A stretch of 64,000 bases of DNA from Tabrizicola sp. TH137 (GCF_002855575.1 NZ_PKRQ01000002.1:868001-932000); one strand, 5' to 3'. Shown: positions 25,728 to 35,615, numbered from the stretch's first letter. Numbers and translations are program-made. Notes: a model not told the origin generated them from the sequence alone.

Positions 25728-25746
25728 GGAGTGTGTCGGCACGCTG

Positions 25747-26190
25747 TCAGGCGTGAGCGCGGGAAGCGCCGTGTCCGACGAGGCAGACGATGCTTTCGAT
25801 TCCGGTAGAGGAGATGGGCTTCGGCAGGAAGCCGTTCATCCCCGCGTCAAAACAGCTACGGCGCGACTCGTCGTCGATATGCCGCGTGAGGGCGACGATG
25901 GGAACCGTGGCGCCGCGGCGCGAGCCGCCGCGCAGGGCACGGGTGGCGGTGAGGCCATCCATGCCGGGCATTTCCAGATCCATCAGGATGAGCCCGATGT
26001 CGGCGGTGGCTGCAAAGGTCTGGATGGCGGCTTCGCCATCCTCGGCTTCCAGCACTTCGTAGCCGCGGGCCTCGATCAGGACGCGGGCGACGAGGCGATT
26101 GATCGCGTCGTCATCCACGACCAGGATCTTGGGCCGATCCGAGGCGGCAGGGCGATAAGCTGTCACGTCGATATCCTGTTGCGTTTGCAT
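25747..26190 (-). CDS. Single-domain response regulator (CheY-like)
   Basis: A 147-aa protein with a receiver domain only: acidic D26-D28 region, phosphoacceptor D71 in LILMDLEMPGMDG, T102 and K124. An unstructured N-terminus of about 20 residues precedes it. The sequence resembles receivers at the end of hybrid kinases, but no kinase or output domain is attached or adjacent. It would act by protein contact or phosphotransfer. It is monocistronic, with its own terminator. Confidence 0.87.
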   Translation of the reverse strand: MQTQQDIDVTAYRPAASDRPKILVVDDDAINRLVARVLIEARGYEVLEAEDGEAAIQTFAATADIGLILMDLEMPGMDGLTATRALRGGSRRGATVPIVALTRHIDDESRRSCFDAGMNGFLPKPISSTGIESIVCLVGHGASRAHA

Positions 26191-26528
26191 CGGGTCCGGT
26201 CTGATCCGGGTGAAAGGGTTAGGCGATCACGGAAGCCCCCTCCAAGAACATGTCACCGCAACCGCCATGTGCATGAACCTGCGGACGTTTTCCGAGTCGG
26301 GCAAGCGGGGGTAAGGCCGGATTCGGGCAGTTTGGGCCGTCTTTGCTAACTGCGTTTATCGTCCGTAAACTTTGGTTTATGCCCTGTTTCGGGCTTCTGC
26401 GAGCCCCTCGCAGAGGGTTGATTTCCACATCGGAACCAGTGCCACCGCAGGGCGCGGATTGCCGCCGATCTGGTGAACAATCCGCGATTCCCGCTTGGCG
26501 GGCCGATTTCGGGGCGAGTCAGGCCGGA
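26191..26528. other. Non-coding gap, 338 bp
   Basis: This gap lies between the receiver gene and the epmA stop and should hold the receiver promoter. A small inverted repeat TAAAC-TTTG-GTTTA is at 26366-26379 in a locally AT-rich patch. I see no gene or clear terminator. Confidence 0.5.
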
Positions 26529-27602
26529 TCAGCCCGCGACCGGCGCCCAGATCACATCGTCGATGCGCGGCGCGGCCGTGGCCAGCATCACCAGCCGGTC
26601 GAAACCCAGCGCGATGCCCGAAGCCGGGGGCATCAGGGCCAGGGCCTGGAGAAACTCTTCGTCCAGCGGATAGCGTTCGCCATAGAGGCGCTGCTTTTCA
26701 TCCATCTCGATGCGGAAGCGGCGGCGCTGTTCATCCGGATTGGTGAGTTCACCGAAGCCGTTGGCGAGTTCCACGCCGCAGGCATAGACCTCGAATCGTT
26801 CCGCCTCGCGCGGGTCATCGGCGCAGGTTCGGGCCAGCGCCGCCTCGGCGGCAGGGTAGCGGTCGAGGACCGTGATCCGGTCGAGACCGAGATGGGGTTC
26901 CACCCGCGCCACGAGCACCTTGGAGAGGAGGTCCGACCATGTGTCGTCGGGCGAGACCTGCATCCCCTGCCCCGCCATCTGCGCGGCCAGCGCGGCGCGA
27001 TCGGTGCTGCCGTCGGGGCGGATCGTGGCGAGGAGGTCGAGGCCCGCGTGGCGGGCGAAGGCCTCGGCCACCGAAAGCCGCTCCCACGGGGCGAAGGGAT
27101 CGCAGGTCCGGTCGCGGAAGCGCAGGAGGGGCGCGCCGGTGGCCCCTGCGGCGAGGCGGAGGAAGGTAACTGTGTCATCCATCAGGACGGTGTAATCCTC
27201 GCCCGCGCGATACCATTCGAGCATGGTGAATTCCGGGCTGTGCAGGGGCCCCCGCTCGCGGTTGCGCCAGACATGAGAGAAGGAGGCGATGCGGGTTTCG
27301 CCCGCCGCGAGCAGTTTCTTCATCGCGAATTCGGGCGAGGTGTGCAGATACATCCGCCGCGCCGTGCCGTCATGCGACAGGGCATCGGTGGCGAAGGCGT
27401 GCAGATGCGCCTCGTTCCCCGGGCTGATCTGGAGCGCGGCGGGATCGACCTCGGTGAATCCTTCGGCGGCGAACCAGCCGCGCAGGGCGTGCTGGATCCG
27501 GTTGCGGGCGAGCAGGAGGGGGCGGCGGTCCTGATGGCGGTCGGGGTGCCACCAGGGCGTCGGGGCGGCGGCGGCATCGGGAGTTTCGGGGCGCGAGGTC
27601 AC
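26529..27602 (-). CDS. epmA: EF-P beta-lysyltransferase EpmA (PoxA/GenX), lysyl-tRNA-synthetase-like
   Basis: A class II synthetase-like catalytic domain without the tRNA anticodon-binding domain. Motif 2 is FSHVWRNRERGPLHSPEFTMLEWYRA and motif 3 is GIALGFDRLVML near the C-terminus. I chose GTG 27602 (357 aa); the frame is open to a TTG at 27659, but that would overlap the probable efp promoter. E. coli EpmA (about 325 aa) attaches beta-lysine to EF-P. The substrate gene efp is divergent next door, which strongly supports the assignment. The aminomutase EpmB is not in the window. Confidence 0.9.
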   Translation of the reverse strand: MTSRPETPDAAAAPTPWWHPDRHQDRRPLLLARNRIQHALRGWFAAEGFTEVDPAALQISPGNEAHLHAFATDALSHDGTARRMYLHTSPEFAMKKLLAAGETRIASFSHVWRNRERGPLHSPEFTMLEWYRAGEDYTVLMDDTVTFLRLAAGATGAPLLRFRDRTCDPFAPWERLSVAEAFARHAGLDLLATIRPDGSTDRAALAAQMAGQGMQVSPDDTWSDLLSKVLVARVEPHLGLDRITVLDRYPAAEAALARTCADDPREAERFEVYACGVELANGFGELTNPDEQRRRFRIEMDEKQRLYGERYPLDEEFLQALALMPPASGIALGFDRLVMLATAAPRIDDVIWAPVAG

Positions 27603-27621
27603 GGGAGATGCCGCTTTCGGT

Positions 27622-27650
27622 TTGAGATTTGGCGAAAGATGCGCTAGGTG
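27622..27650 (+). promoter_or_regulatory. Candidate efp promoter
   Basis: TTGAGA at 27622-27627 matches five of six -35 bases. A 17-bp spacer leads to a weak -10 (TAGGTG, 27645-27650). It lies 59 bp upstream of the efp start and inside the longest possible epmA frame, arguing for the shorter epmA start. Confidence 0.35.
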
Positions 27651-27708
27651 CAGCGCCAATCGCCCGCCGGATTAAGCGGGCCCATCCGAAACCGCAAGGA
27701 AAAGACCC

Positions 27709-28275
27709 GTGAAAGTCATCGCCTCTTCCCTCCGCAAGGGCAATGTCGTCGATATGGACGGCCGGCTTTATGTCGTCCTCAAGGCCGAGAACTTCCATCC
27801 CGGCAAGGGCACGCCCACGACGAGCGTGGACATGCGCCGCATCTCGGACGGGGTGAAGGTCGCGGAACGCTGGCGCACCACCGAGATGGTGGAAAAGGCC
27901 ACGGTGGACGAACGCGAATACGATTTCCTTTACGAGGACAGCGAGGGGTTCCATTTCATGGAGCCGAACACCTATGAGCAGGTGATCGCCGCGCATGACA
28001 TGGTGGGGGATGACAAGGTCTTTCTGACCGACGGGATGAAGGTCTATCTCCAGACCTTCGAGGGCGTGCCGATCGCCATGACGCTGCCGCAGAAGGTGGT
28101 GGTGGAGATCACCGAGACCGAGCCGGTGGTGAAGGGGCAGACGGCATCGTCTTCCTACAAGCCGGCGATGGCGTCGAACGGGCTGCGCGTGATGGTGCCG
28201 CCGCATATCGGGGCGGGGACGCGGATCGTGATCAACACGGCCGACCTGACCTATGTGGAACGCGCGAAGGATTGA
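27709..28275 (+). CDS. efp: Elongation factor P
   Basis: This 188-aa protein starts at GTG 27709, with AAGGA at 27696-27700. It has the three-barrel EF-P layout. The modification loop is HPGKGTPTT, placing the target Lys at residue 33 (Lys34 in E. coli numbering). The C-terminal signature region is [23 protein letters not shown] rescues ribosomes stalled at polyproline. Lysylation rather than rhamnosylation is expected because epmA is adjacent. A strong terminator follows. Confidence 0.97.
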   Translation: MKVIASSLRKGNVVDMDGRLYVVLKAENFHPGKGTPTTSVDMRRISDGVKVAERWRTTEMVEKATVDEREYDFLYEDSEGFHFMEPNTYEQVIAAHDMVGDDKVFLTDGMKVYLQTFEGVPIAMTLPQKVVVEITETEPVVKGQTASSSYKPAMASNGLRVMVPPHIGAGTRIVINTADLTYVERAKD

Positions 28276-28297
28276 TCCTGTCCTGAAGGATTGCGGA

Positions 28298-28324
28298 AAG
28301 GGGCGCCTCGGGGCGCCCCTTTTG
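28298..28324 (+). terminator. Intrinsic terminator of efp
   Basis: AAGGGGCGCC (28298-28307) pairs perfectly with GGCGCCCCTT (28312-28321) around a 4-base loop, followed by T residues. It begins 23 bp after the efp stop. Confidence 0.9.
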
Positions 28325-28568
28325 CGTTTCGGCGGCTTTCCGCAGAGTCGGGCGGGTCGGGGCGCGCGGGTTTCCGCCACGCTGCGGCGCGGCATGACGC
28401 TGCGGAAGGAAATTTCGCTGCACGCGCGAGAAGGCGCGCATGGAAGAATGTCTTCCGGCAGGACGCCGCTCAGAGGGAAAGCGTTCCGGTTCTCCGCCAA
28501 ATTTCAGAACCAGAAACAATGCGTGATGACGTAAGATACAGGGGAATCGACTCGGAGGAGCGCTGCCC

Positions 28569-28739
28569 ATGCCCAAGACCTTGCCGATGCCGCGCCCCGG
28601 CATGTCCCGCCCGTCGAAGGCGGCCCCCGTCGGTGCCATCGCCCTGTTCCTGATCGTCTATCTGGCCCTGCTCGGCGTGCTGTTTGCGCCGGAGGGCTTC
28701 TTCCTCTCTGCCTCGGTTCCGGTGGTGGCGGCGGAGTGA
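28569..28739 (+). CDS. Small single-helix membrane protein
   Basis: A 56-aa frame from ATG 28569, with GGAGGAG at 28554-28560 eight bases upstream. A basic, proline-rich N-terminus (about 20 residues) leads to one hydrophobic helix (VGAIALFLIVYLALLGVLFA) and a short tail ending VVAAE. Ribosome site, membrane-protein pattern and C/G-ending codons support it, but there is no recognised family. It stands alone between efp and surE. Confidence 0.5.
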   Translation: MPKTLPMPRPGMSRPSKAAPVGAIALFLIVYLALLGVLFAPEGFFLSASVPVVAAE

Positions 28740-28882
28740 CCGAAGCGCGGCCTTCGGCGCGGGCCGGGGCCGGATGCAGCATGCAGGCCACGCCCGAACG
28801 CCGTGATGGCGCGGAAGGGTCGCGCAGCCTTGTCGCCCTGCCTGCCCTGATCTAATCAGGGGCAGGCAGACGAAGGCAGAGC

Positions 28883-29668
28883 ATGCGCATCCTGATCACC
28901 AATGACGACGGCATCAACGCCCCGGGGCTTGAGGTGCTGACCGAGATCGCCACGGCCCTTGCGGGACCGGAGGGCGAGGTCTGGACGGTGGCCCCCGCCT
29001 TCGAACAGTCGGGGGTGGGGCATTGCATAAGCTATACGCATCCCACGATGATCGCGAAGCTGGGCCCGCGCCGCTATGCCGCCGAGGGCAGCCCGGCGGA
29101 TTGCGTGCTGGCGGGGATTTACGACGTGTTGCAGGGGGCGCGGCCCGATCTGGTGCTTTCGGGGGTGAACCGGGGGAATAATGCCGCCGAAAACGTGCTG
29201 TATTCCGGCACGATCGGTGGCGCGATGGAGGCGGCGTTGCAGGGCATCCCGTCCATCGCCCTGTCGCAGTTCTTTGGCCCCGAGATGGACGGGCTGGCCG
29301 ATCCTTTCGAGGCGGCGCGGCAGCACGGGCTTTCGGTGGTGAAGGCGCTGCTGGAGCGGGGGATCTGGACGCAGGATGATTACCGCGTCTTCTACAACGT
29401 GAACTTCCCGCCTTTGCCTGCGGCACGGGTGAGGGGCGTGAAAGTGGCGGCGCAGGGGTTCCGGCGCGACACGGCCTTCAGCGCGGAGGCGCAGATCTCG
29501 CCCACCGGGCGGCGCTATCTGTGGATCAAGGGCGGGCCGCAGCAAACGCCCACCCTGCCCGGCACGGATGCGGCGGTGAACCTTGACGGCTATGTCTCGG
29601 TGACGCCGATGCGGGCGGACCTGACGGCGCATGACCTTCTGGCGGAGCTGGAGGCGCGGCTGGCATGA
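28883..29668 (+). CDS. surE: 5'-nucleotidase SurE
   Basis: A 261-aa SurE phosphatase. The metal-binding acidic pair is in [14 protein letters not shown] (D8, D9), with further ligands in QSGVGH and [18 protein letters not shown]. The family dephosphorylates nucleoside monophosphates and short polyphosphate. It is the first gene of the conserved surE-pcm-nlpD order, overlapping pcm by 4 bp. Confidence 0.95.
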   Translation: MRILITNDDGINAPGLEVLTEIATALAGPEGEVWTVAPAFEQSGVGHCISYTHPTMIAKLGPRRYAAEGSPADCVLAGIYDVLQGARPDLVLSGVNRGNNAAENVLYSGTIGGAMEAALQGIPSIALSQFFGPEMDGLADPFEAARQHGLSVVKALLERGIWTQDDYRVFYNVNFPPLPAARVRGVKVAAQGFRRDTAFSAEAQISPTGRRYLWIKGGPQQTPTLPGTDAAVNLDGYVSVTPMRADLTAHDLLAELEARLA

Positions 29669-30333
29669 CGGGGGGTGCGGACTTCGACGAGGACGGGTCC
29701 GCCGCCGAACGCAAGATGCGGTTTCTCTATGCCCTGCGGTCACGCGGCGTGACCGATCAGCGCGTGCTGTCGGCGATGGAGGCCATCGACCGGGGCCTCT
29801 TCGTGCGCGGCCTCTTCGCCGAACGCGCCTATGAGGACATGCCGCTGCCCATCGCCTGCGGCCAGACCATCAGCCAGCCCAGCATCGTGGGGATCATGAC
29901 GCAGGCCCTTGCCGTTCAGCCGCGCGACAAGGTGCTGGAGGTGGGCACGGGGTCGGGCTATCAGGCCGCGATCCTGAGCCACCTCGCGCGGCGCGTCTAT
30001 ACGGTCGACCGGCATCGGCGGCTGGTGCGCGAGGCGGAAGGCATCTTCCGCGCGCTGGACCTGACCAACATCACGGCGATTGCGGGGGATGGCAGTTTCG
30101 GGCTGCCCGATCAGGCTCCCTTTGATCGCATCATCGTTACGGCCGCCGCCGAGGACCCCCCCGGCCCCCTATTGGCGCAATTGAAAACCGGGGGTATCAT
30201 GGTATTGCCCGTCGGGCAGTCGGATGCGGTGCAGAGCCTGATCAAGGTCACGCGCACCGAGACGGGCTTTGACTATGACGAGCTTCGGCAGGTGCGCTTT
30301 GTGCCGCTGGTCGAGGGACTGGGAACGGACTGA
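29665..30333 (+). CDS. pcm: Protein-L-isoaspartate O-methyltransferase
   Basis: A 222-aa SAM-dependent enzyme that repairs isoaspartyl residues. The substrate-region motif is [16 protein letters not shown] and the SAM motif is [29 protein letters not shown] follows, all characteristic of PCMT. It overlaps surE by 4 bp and is followed 52 bp later by the nlpD-like lipoprotein gene, as in many proteobacteria. Confidence 0.95.
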   Translation: MTGGADFDEDGSAAERKMRFLYALRSRGVTDQRVLSAMEAIDRGLFVRGLFAERAYEDMPLPIACGQTISQPSIVGIMTQALAVQPRDKVLEVGTGSGYQAAILSHLARRVYTVDRHRRLVREAEGIFRALDLTNITAIAGDGSFGLPDQAPFDRIIVTAAAEDPPGPLLAQLKTGGIMVLPVGQSDAVQSLIKVTRTETGFDYDELRQVRFVPLVEGLGTD

Positions 30334-30385
30334 AGAGAACGGTTCCGGGACAGCAACCCGGACAGGCAGAGAGGCTAGGCAGAGC

Positions 30386-31624
30386 ATGACATCGGCATCC
30401 CATCGGCTGCGCGCCATAGGACTGACCACCGCGCTTGTGGCGCTTTCGGCCTGCACCGGCGGGCAGACCGGCATGCTGAACGATCTGGACTGGGATTTCC
30501 GGGGCGGTGGCAACACGCTGGACACCACTGCGGCGGCGCAGCAGGCGACCGCCGCGCGGCCAAGCCCCGATGCGAACGGGGTGATCAGCTATCCGGGCTA
30601 TCAGGTCGCCGTGGCGCGGCGCGGCGATACCGTGGGCAGCGTGGCGGCACGGGTCGGGCTGAACCCGGCGGAACTGGCGGGATATAACGCGATCCAGCCC
30701 AACGCGCCGCTGCGCGAGGGCGAGGTGCTGGCCCTGCCCCGGCGTGTGGCGGCTGCGGGCAGCGGCGGCGGTGCGGGCGGCGTGATCGGCGGCGGCACGG
30801 TGGCGGCGGCCCCGATCGCCACGGGCGGGGCGGTCAGCGTGACCTCCATCGCCACCACGGCACTGGACCGGGTGCAGAGCAGCCCGACCGCAGCCGCGGC
30901 CCCAGCGGCGACGGCGCCGAATGACAGCGCGTTGGGGGCGATGGCCCCGACGCGGCATCAGGTGAAGCGCGGCGAGACGGCCTTCTCAATCGCGCGGAGC
31001 TATAATGTATCGGCCAGGGCGCTTGCGGATTGGAACGGGCTCGGCCCCGATCTTGCGGTGCGCGAAGGGCAATATCTGATGATCCCCACGCCTTCGGGCG
31101 CACCGCCGGAACGGCCAGTGGAAGTGGTGACGGCCCCCGGGCAGGGATCACCCACACCGCCGCCGCCTTCTGCGGCCAAGCCCCTGCCGGAGGAAGAGAC
31201 GAAGCCCGCCGCGCAGGCGGCGCAGGATCGCCCCGCCTCGCCCGATCTGGGGCAGCAGCGGACGGCGGCCTCGGCCGCGCAATTCGCCATGCCGGTGGCG
31301 GGGAACATCATCCGGGGCTATCAGCCGCCGCGCAACGAGGGCATCGACATTGCCGCGCCGGCCGGGACGCCGGTGAAGGCGGCGGCGGCAGGCACCGTGG
31401 CGGCGATCACGCAGGATACGGCACAGACCCCGATCATCGTGATCCGGCATGAAGGCGGGTTGCTGACGGTCTATGCCGGGGTGGCCGGGACGACCGTGAA
31501 GAAGGGCGACCGCGTGACCAAGGGGCAGACCATTGCCAATGTGCGGTCGGGCAACCCGTCCTTCCTGCATTTCGAGGTGCGGCGTGGCGCGGCCAGCACG
31601 GACCCGATGCCTTTCCTCAAGTAA
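30386..31624 (+). CDS. nlpD: NlpD-like lipoprotein: two LysM domains and degenerate LytM (M23) domain
   Basis: I chose ATG 30386; the longer frame overlaps pcm. The 412-aa product has a lipobox (LSAC, Cys23), LysM repeats at about residues 68-118 and 190-237, a Pro/Ala-rich linker, and a C-terminal M23 domain. The zinc site is degenerate: NEGIDI replaces the usual H-x-G-x-D motif, VYAGV replaces the HYxH-type segment, and only LHFEVR keeps a His. It is therefore more likely an amidase activator than a hydrolase, acting at the outer membrane during cell separation. Its place after surE-pcm matches nlpD. Confidence 0.9.
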   Translation: MTSASHRLRAIGLTTALVALSACTGGQTGMLNDLDWDFRGGGNTLDTTAAAQQATAARPSPDANGVISYPGYQVAVARRGDTVGSVAARVGLNPAELAGYNAIQPNAPLREGEVLALPRRVAAAGSGGGAGGVIGGGTVAAAPIATGGAVSVTSIATTALDRVQSSPTAAAAPAATAPNDSALGAMAPTRHQVKRGETAFSIARSYNVSARALADWNGLGPDLAVREGQYLMIPTPSGAPPERPVEVVTAPGQGSPTPPPPSAAKPLPEEETKPAAQAAQDRPASPDLGQQRTAASAAQFAMPVAGNIIRGYQPPRNEGIDIAAPAGTPVKAAAAGTVAAITQDTAQTPIIVIRHEGGLLTVYAGVAGTTVKKGDRVTKGQTIANVRSGNPSFLHFEVRRGAASTDPMPFLK

Positions 31625-31665
31625 CCCGTATCTGCTTTCCCTGTCTGCCCGAGAAAGGCATCCCC

Positions 31666-32547
31666 ATGGCAAAGACCGCTGCCAAGACCGCTGCGAAAGG
31701 CGCAGCCCCCGCAGCCAAGGCAGGCAAGGCGAAGCCGGCCGCCAAGGACGTTGCGACGGCGCCCGTGACGGCGGCATCCAAGCTGCCCGTGAAGCCTGCG
31801 GGAAAGGCAGCGAAGGCGCCATCGGCGCAGGTCATGGCGGCGGTGGCCGAGGTGGCCGCCTCGCTTCCTGCCATCGAAATCGTGGCGCGGACGCATGGGA
31901 TCGAGGTGCCGGCCAGCCCGCATCTGGGCCCGAACATGCGCAAGGCGATCGAGGAAGGCCGCTATGAGGCGCGGGAAATCCGCGCCGGGCTGGCGCGCAT
32001 CCCCAAGGGTGCGCGCATCCTGGAACTTGGGGCGGGGGCGGGAATCGTGGGCGCGGTTCTGGCGCGCAACCTTGCCCCGGCTGCCCTGCTGTCGGTCGAG
32101 GCCAATCCGACACTGATCGAGTCGATCCGTGCGCTGCACGCGCATAACGGGCTGGACGGGGTGATCTCGGTCCGGAATTGCGTGGTCCTGTCGGCCCCCG
32201 ATGCGCCCGAGAGCGTGGAGTTCTTCCTGCGGGGGAATTTCCTCGGGTCCTCGCTGACGCCGCTCAAGATAGAGAAGGCGAAGCCCGTCACGGTGCCGGT
32301 GCTGCGCTATGCCGATCTGGCGGCGGAGTTTCCGCATGATGCGATCATGATGGATATCGAAGGGGGCGAGTTGGAATTCCTGCGCCATGCCGACCTGTCG
32401 GCGGTGAAGGTGGTGGTGGGGGAATTCCACCGCGAGATCTATGGCCGCCCCGGCATGCAGGAATGCCGCCGCCTGCTGCGGGCGCAGGGTTTCGAGATGG
32501 ATGAAGAGGAATCGCGCAACGGGGTCTGGGCCTGGGTCCGGCCCTGA
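31666..32547 (+). CDS. FkbM-family methyltransferase with Lys/Ala-rich N-terminal tail
   Basis: A 293-aa protein. Residues 1-55 are almost only Ala, Lys, Pro and Val in short repeats (AKTAAKTAAKGAAPAAKAGK), like histone H1/AlgP tails. From residue 105 comes a Rossmann methyltransferase domain with ILELGAGAGIVGAVLAR, and the FkbM signature DIEGGELEFLRH is near 228. FkbM enzymes O-methylate sugars and other small substrates. The tail may bind nucleic acid or an anionic polymer (inference). No partner gene is adjacent. Confidence 0.8.
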   Translation: MAKTAAKTAAKGAAPAAKAGKAKPAAKDVATAPVTAASKLPVKPAGKAAKAPSAQVMAAVAEVAASLPAIEIVARTHGIEVPASPHLGPNMRKAIEEGRYEAREIRAGLARIPKGARILELGAGAGIVGAVLARNLAPAALLSVEANPTLIESIRALHAHNGLDGVISVRNCVVLSAPDAPESVEFFLRGNFLGSSLTPLKIEKAKPVTVPVLRYADLAAEFPHDAIMMDIEGGELEFLRHADLSAVKVVVGEFHREIYGRPGMQECRRLLRAQGFEMDEEESRNGVWAWVRP

Positions 32548-32562
32548 CGATCCGGGCGCGGA

Positions 32563-33837
32563 TCAGCCAAGGCGGCTGATCAGGACCTTGTCGATGCGGC
32601 GATCGTCGAAGTCCACCACTTCGAAGCGCCAGCCTTCGGCGGCCATGCCCTCGCCCAGGCCGGGCATCCGGCCGAAGAGGTTCAGCACTAGCCCCGCCAC
32701 CGTTTCGTAATCCCCCGCCAGATCGCGCGGCAGACCGATCCGGTCGAGGAATTCGTCGGCGGGCATCCAGCCCGAGACGAGCAGGCTGCCATCCTCGCGT
32801 TCTATCAGGGCGGGTTCCTCGGCGGTCTGGCTGGCGACGGTGCCGGTGATGGCCTCGAGGATGTCGCCCGAGGTGATGATGCCCTCGAAATGCCCGTATT
32901 CGTCATAGACAAGCGCAAGGTGATGGGCGGAGCCCTGCAAAATCTCCATCACATCCAGCGCATCTGTCATGTCGGACACGACCGGCACCTCGCGCAGGAG
33001 GCGCGCGGGGTCGAGTGACTGTTTGCGCGACAGGGCGTCGAAGGCGTCGGAGAGCAGGATGATGCCCAGCACCTCGCCCGTTTCGGGGTTCTGGACGGGC
33101 ATGCGGGGGCGGTTGATGCGGCGGATGGCGGCGACGGTTTCGGCAGGGGTGGCTGTGATGTCGAGCATCTGCACCTCGTGCCGCGGGGTCATCAGGGCGC
33201 GGGCGGAGCGGTCGGCGAGGCGCATGACGCCTGCCAGCATCTCGCGTTCTTCCTGTTCGATGATGCCTTCCTGATGCGCTTCGGTCAGCAGGCTGTGCAC
33301 CTCTTCCTCGGTCACCTTGGCACCGCCGTCGCCACGCGCGCCGATCAGCCAGAGCAGCGCCTTGCCGGAACGGTCGAGGAACCAGACGATGGGGGCCGCG
33401 ATGATGGAGAGGAGGCGCATCGCGGGGGCGACGCGGATCGCCACCGCCTCGGGGTTTCTGAGGGCAAGTTGCTTTGGCACCAGTTCGCCCACGATGAGCG
33501 AGAGATAGGTCAGCGCGATGACCACACCGCCGACGCCGAGGGTGGTGGCAAGTTCCGGGTCCATCCCCCGCCCCGTGAGCCAGCCCGTCAGCCGCGCGCC
33601 CAAGGTGGCACCCGAGAAGGCGCCCGACAGGACGCCGACCATGGTGATCCCGATCTGCACGGTGGACAGGAAGCGACCGGGATCTTCGGCCAGGCGCAGG
33701 GCGGTGGCGGCCCCGCGCGACTTGCCTTCCAGCGGTTTCAGACGGGCCGGACGGGCCGAAACGATGGCGAGTTCGGACATGGCCAGAACGCCGTTTAGGA
33801 CGATGAGGCCGAGAACGATGAGAATTTCGGTGAGCAT
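32563..33837 (-). CDS. CorC/HlyC-family protein: DUF21, two CBS domains, CorC_HlyC domain
   Basis: This 424-aa inner-membrane protein has an N-terminal CNNM/DUF21 region with about four hydrophobic segments (residues 1-160), a CBS pair at about 205-330 (LMTPRHEVQMLDI, LALVYDEYGHFEGIIT) and a C-terminal transporter-associated CorC_HlyC domain. Homologues are linked to magnesium/cobalt efflux; older annotations as hemolysin are unreliable. It stands alone, convergent with the FkbM gene. Confidence 0.88.
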   Translation of the reverse strand: MLTEILIVLGLIVLNGVLAMSELAIVSARPARLKPLEGKSRGAATALRLAEDPGRFLSTVQIGITMVGVLSGAFSGATLGARLTGWLTGRGMDPELATTLGVGGVVIALTYLSLIVGELVPKQLALRNPEAVAIRVAPAMRLLSIIAAPIVWFLDRSGKALLWLIGARGDGGAKVTEEEVHSLLTEAHQEGIIEQEEREMLAGVMRLADRSARALMTPRHEVQMLDITATPAETVAAIRRINRPRMPVQNPETGEVLGIILLSDAFDALSRKQSLDPARLLREVPVVSDMTDALDVMEILQGSAHHLALVYDEYGHFEGIITSGDILEAITGTVASQTAEEPALIEREDGSLLVSGWMPADEFLDRIGLPRDLAGDYETVAGLVLNLFGRMPGLGEGMAAEGWRFEVVDFDDRRIDKVLISRLG

Positions 33838-33912
33838 CTTGCCCTTGGGACCAACCAGAAGTTGCGCAGATAAGGCATCAAGGCCCCGCTTCGCAAGGGG
33901 CTTTGATCGGGA

Positions 33913-34755
33913 TCAGCCGATCCGCACCCCTTCGCGCGCGGCGAGGTCGCAGAAGAACTGCCAGGCAACGCGGCCGGAGCGGGAGCCGCGCGTGGCTTGC
34001 CATTCCACCGCCTCGGCCCGGAGGCGATCTTCGGGGACCCTCACGCCATAGGACGCGCAGTAACCGCGGATCATGTCGAGATAGTCATCCTGCGAACAGG
34101 GATGGAAGCCGAGCCAGAGGCCGAAGCGATCGGAGAGCGAGACCTTTTCCTCTACCGCCTCGGACGGGGTGATGGCGGTGGAGCGTTCGTTTTCGATCAT
34201 GTCGCGGGGCATCAGGTGGCGGCGGTTCGAGGTGGCGTAGAAGAGCACATTCTCGGGTCGCCCTTCGATGCCACCGTCCAGCACGGCCTTGAGGCTTTTG
34301 TAATGCTGGTCGTCATGGCTGAAGGAGAGGTCGTCGCAGAAGAGGACGAAGCGCAGATGGGGCGCCGCGCGCAGATGCGCCAGCAGGCGGGTGACGGAGG
34401 GAAGGTCCTCGCGGCTGAGTTCGACGATCTTCAGATCATGCCCCTCGGCCCGGATGGCGGCATGGACGGATTTGACAAGCGAGGATTTCCCCATCCCCCG
34501 CGCGCCCCAGAGAAGGGCGTTGTTGGCGGGCAGTCCTTGCGCGAAATGGCGGGTGTTTTCCAGGAGCGTGTCGCGCGCGCGGTTCACGCCGACCAAGAGC
34601 GACAGGTCCACGCGGGAGACGCGCGCCACGGGTTCCAGCCGGTCGGGCGTGGTGTGCCAGACGAAGGCCTCGGCCGCGAAATCGGGGGCGGGCATGGGGG
34701 CGGGGGCCATCCGCTCCAGCGCGGCGGCGATGCGGGTCAGGGCATCCTCGGTCAT
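33913..34755 (-). CDS. DUF815-family P-loop ATPase
   Basis: The frame is open to 34794, but ATG 34755 overlaps the tatC stop by 4 bp and is the natural start (280 aa). The Walker A motif is [14 protein letters not shown] near residue 84. [13 protein letters not shown] is the Walker B region, followed by [15 protein letters not shown], a sensor-1-like segment of AAA+ proteins. DUF815 has no settled function. Its coupling to tatABC recurs in related bacteria as far as I recall, so a link to export is possible but unproven. Confidence 0.85.
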   Translation of the reverse strand: MTEDALTRIAAALERMAPAPMPAPDFAAEAFVWHTTPDRLEPVARVSRVDLSLLVGVNRARDTLLENTRHFAQGLPANNALLWGARGMGKSSLVKSVHAAIRAEGHDLKIVELSREDLPSVTRLLAHLRAAPHLRFVLFCDDLSFSHDDQHYKSLKAVLDGGIEGRPENVLFYATSNRRHLMPRDMIENERSTAITPSEAVEEKVSLSDRFGLWLGFHPCSQDDYLDMIRGYCASYGVRVPEDRLRAEAVEWQATRGSRSGRVAWQFFCDLAAREGVRIG

Positions 34756-35615
34756 GCCTTGGTGCTGTCCTCGTCTTCCTCTTCGTCGATCCATGTGCCA
34801 TCCGCCCGCATCTGCGCCTCGCGCTGCTTTTCAATGCGGCGGATCAGCAGGATGGAGACTTCATAGAGCGGGTAGATCGCGCTGAAGAGGATAAGTTGCG
34901 ACATGACGTCGGGTGGCGTCACGAGTGCTGCGACGACGAGGATCAACACGATCGCATAGCGCCGCATCCCGGCCAGGCCGCGCGAGGTGATCAGCCCGGC
35001 CTTGCCCATCAGGGTCAGGAGGACGGGAAGCTGGAAGCAGATGCCGAAGGCCATGACGAAGCTTGTGGTCAGCGACAGGTACTGTTCCATCGAGCCCTGG
35101 AAGACGATGCCCGCCGGGGCATCCTCGCCCACGGTGCCGGTTGTCGGGTCGCCGCCGAAATTCTGCTGGAAGTTCAGGAAGAAATCGAAGGCGATGGGCA
35201 GCACGATGTAATAGGCGAAGGCCGCGCCTGCGATGAACATGGCCGGCGAGGCGAGGATGAAGGGCAGGAAGGCCTGCTTTTCCGACCGGTAGAGCCCAGG
35301 CGCAACGAAGCGCCACATCTGATAGGCGATCACCGGAAAGGCCAGGGCGAAGCCGCCGAGGACCGAGATGCGGACAGCGACGAAGAAGCCTTCCTGAAGC
35401 TTGATCAGGACAAGCCCGCAATCCTGCTGGCGGTCGGCCAACGCTTCGCAGATCGGATGCGTGAGGAAGTTGAAGATCGGGTTCCAGACGGTGAAGCAGA
35501 TCACCATCGCCACCACGAAGGCGCCGAGAGAATAGAGGATGCGCGTCCTGAGTTCCGCCAGATGCTCGATCAGGGGGGCAGAGCTGTCTTCGATATCGTC
35601 CGGGCGGGCGTTCAT
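34752..35615 (-). CDS. tatC: Sec-independent translocase subunit TatC
   Basis: A 287-aa membrane protein with six helices. The N-terminal cytosolic motif [16 protein letters not shown] carries the conserved Glu that recognises the twin-arginine signal. [20 protein letters not shown] is the well conserved first cytoplasmic loop region. It forms the Tat receptor with TatB. It overlaps tatB by 4 bp. Confidence 0.95.
   Translation of the reverse strand: MNARPDDIEDSSAPLIEHLAELRTRILYSLGAFVVAMVICFTVWNPIFNFLTHPICEALADRQQDCGLVLIKLQEGFFVAVRISVLGGFALAFPVIAYQMWRFVAPGLYRSEKQAFLPFILASPAMFIAGAAFAYYIVLPIAFDFFLNFQQNFGGDPTTGTVGEDAPAGIVFQGSMEQYLSLTTSFVMAFGICFQLPVLLTLMGKAGLITSRGLAGMRRYAIVLILVVAALVTPPDVMSQLILFSAIYPLYEVSILLIRRIEKQREAQMRADGTWIDEEEDEDSTKA

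Noticed and set aside
32563-33837. Annotation of the CBS-domain membrane protein as a hemolysin.
   Set aside because: That name comes from early misannotation; the DUF21-CBS-CorC_HlyC layout points to ion transport.
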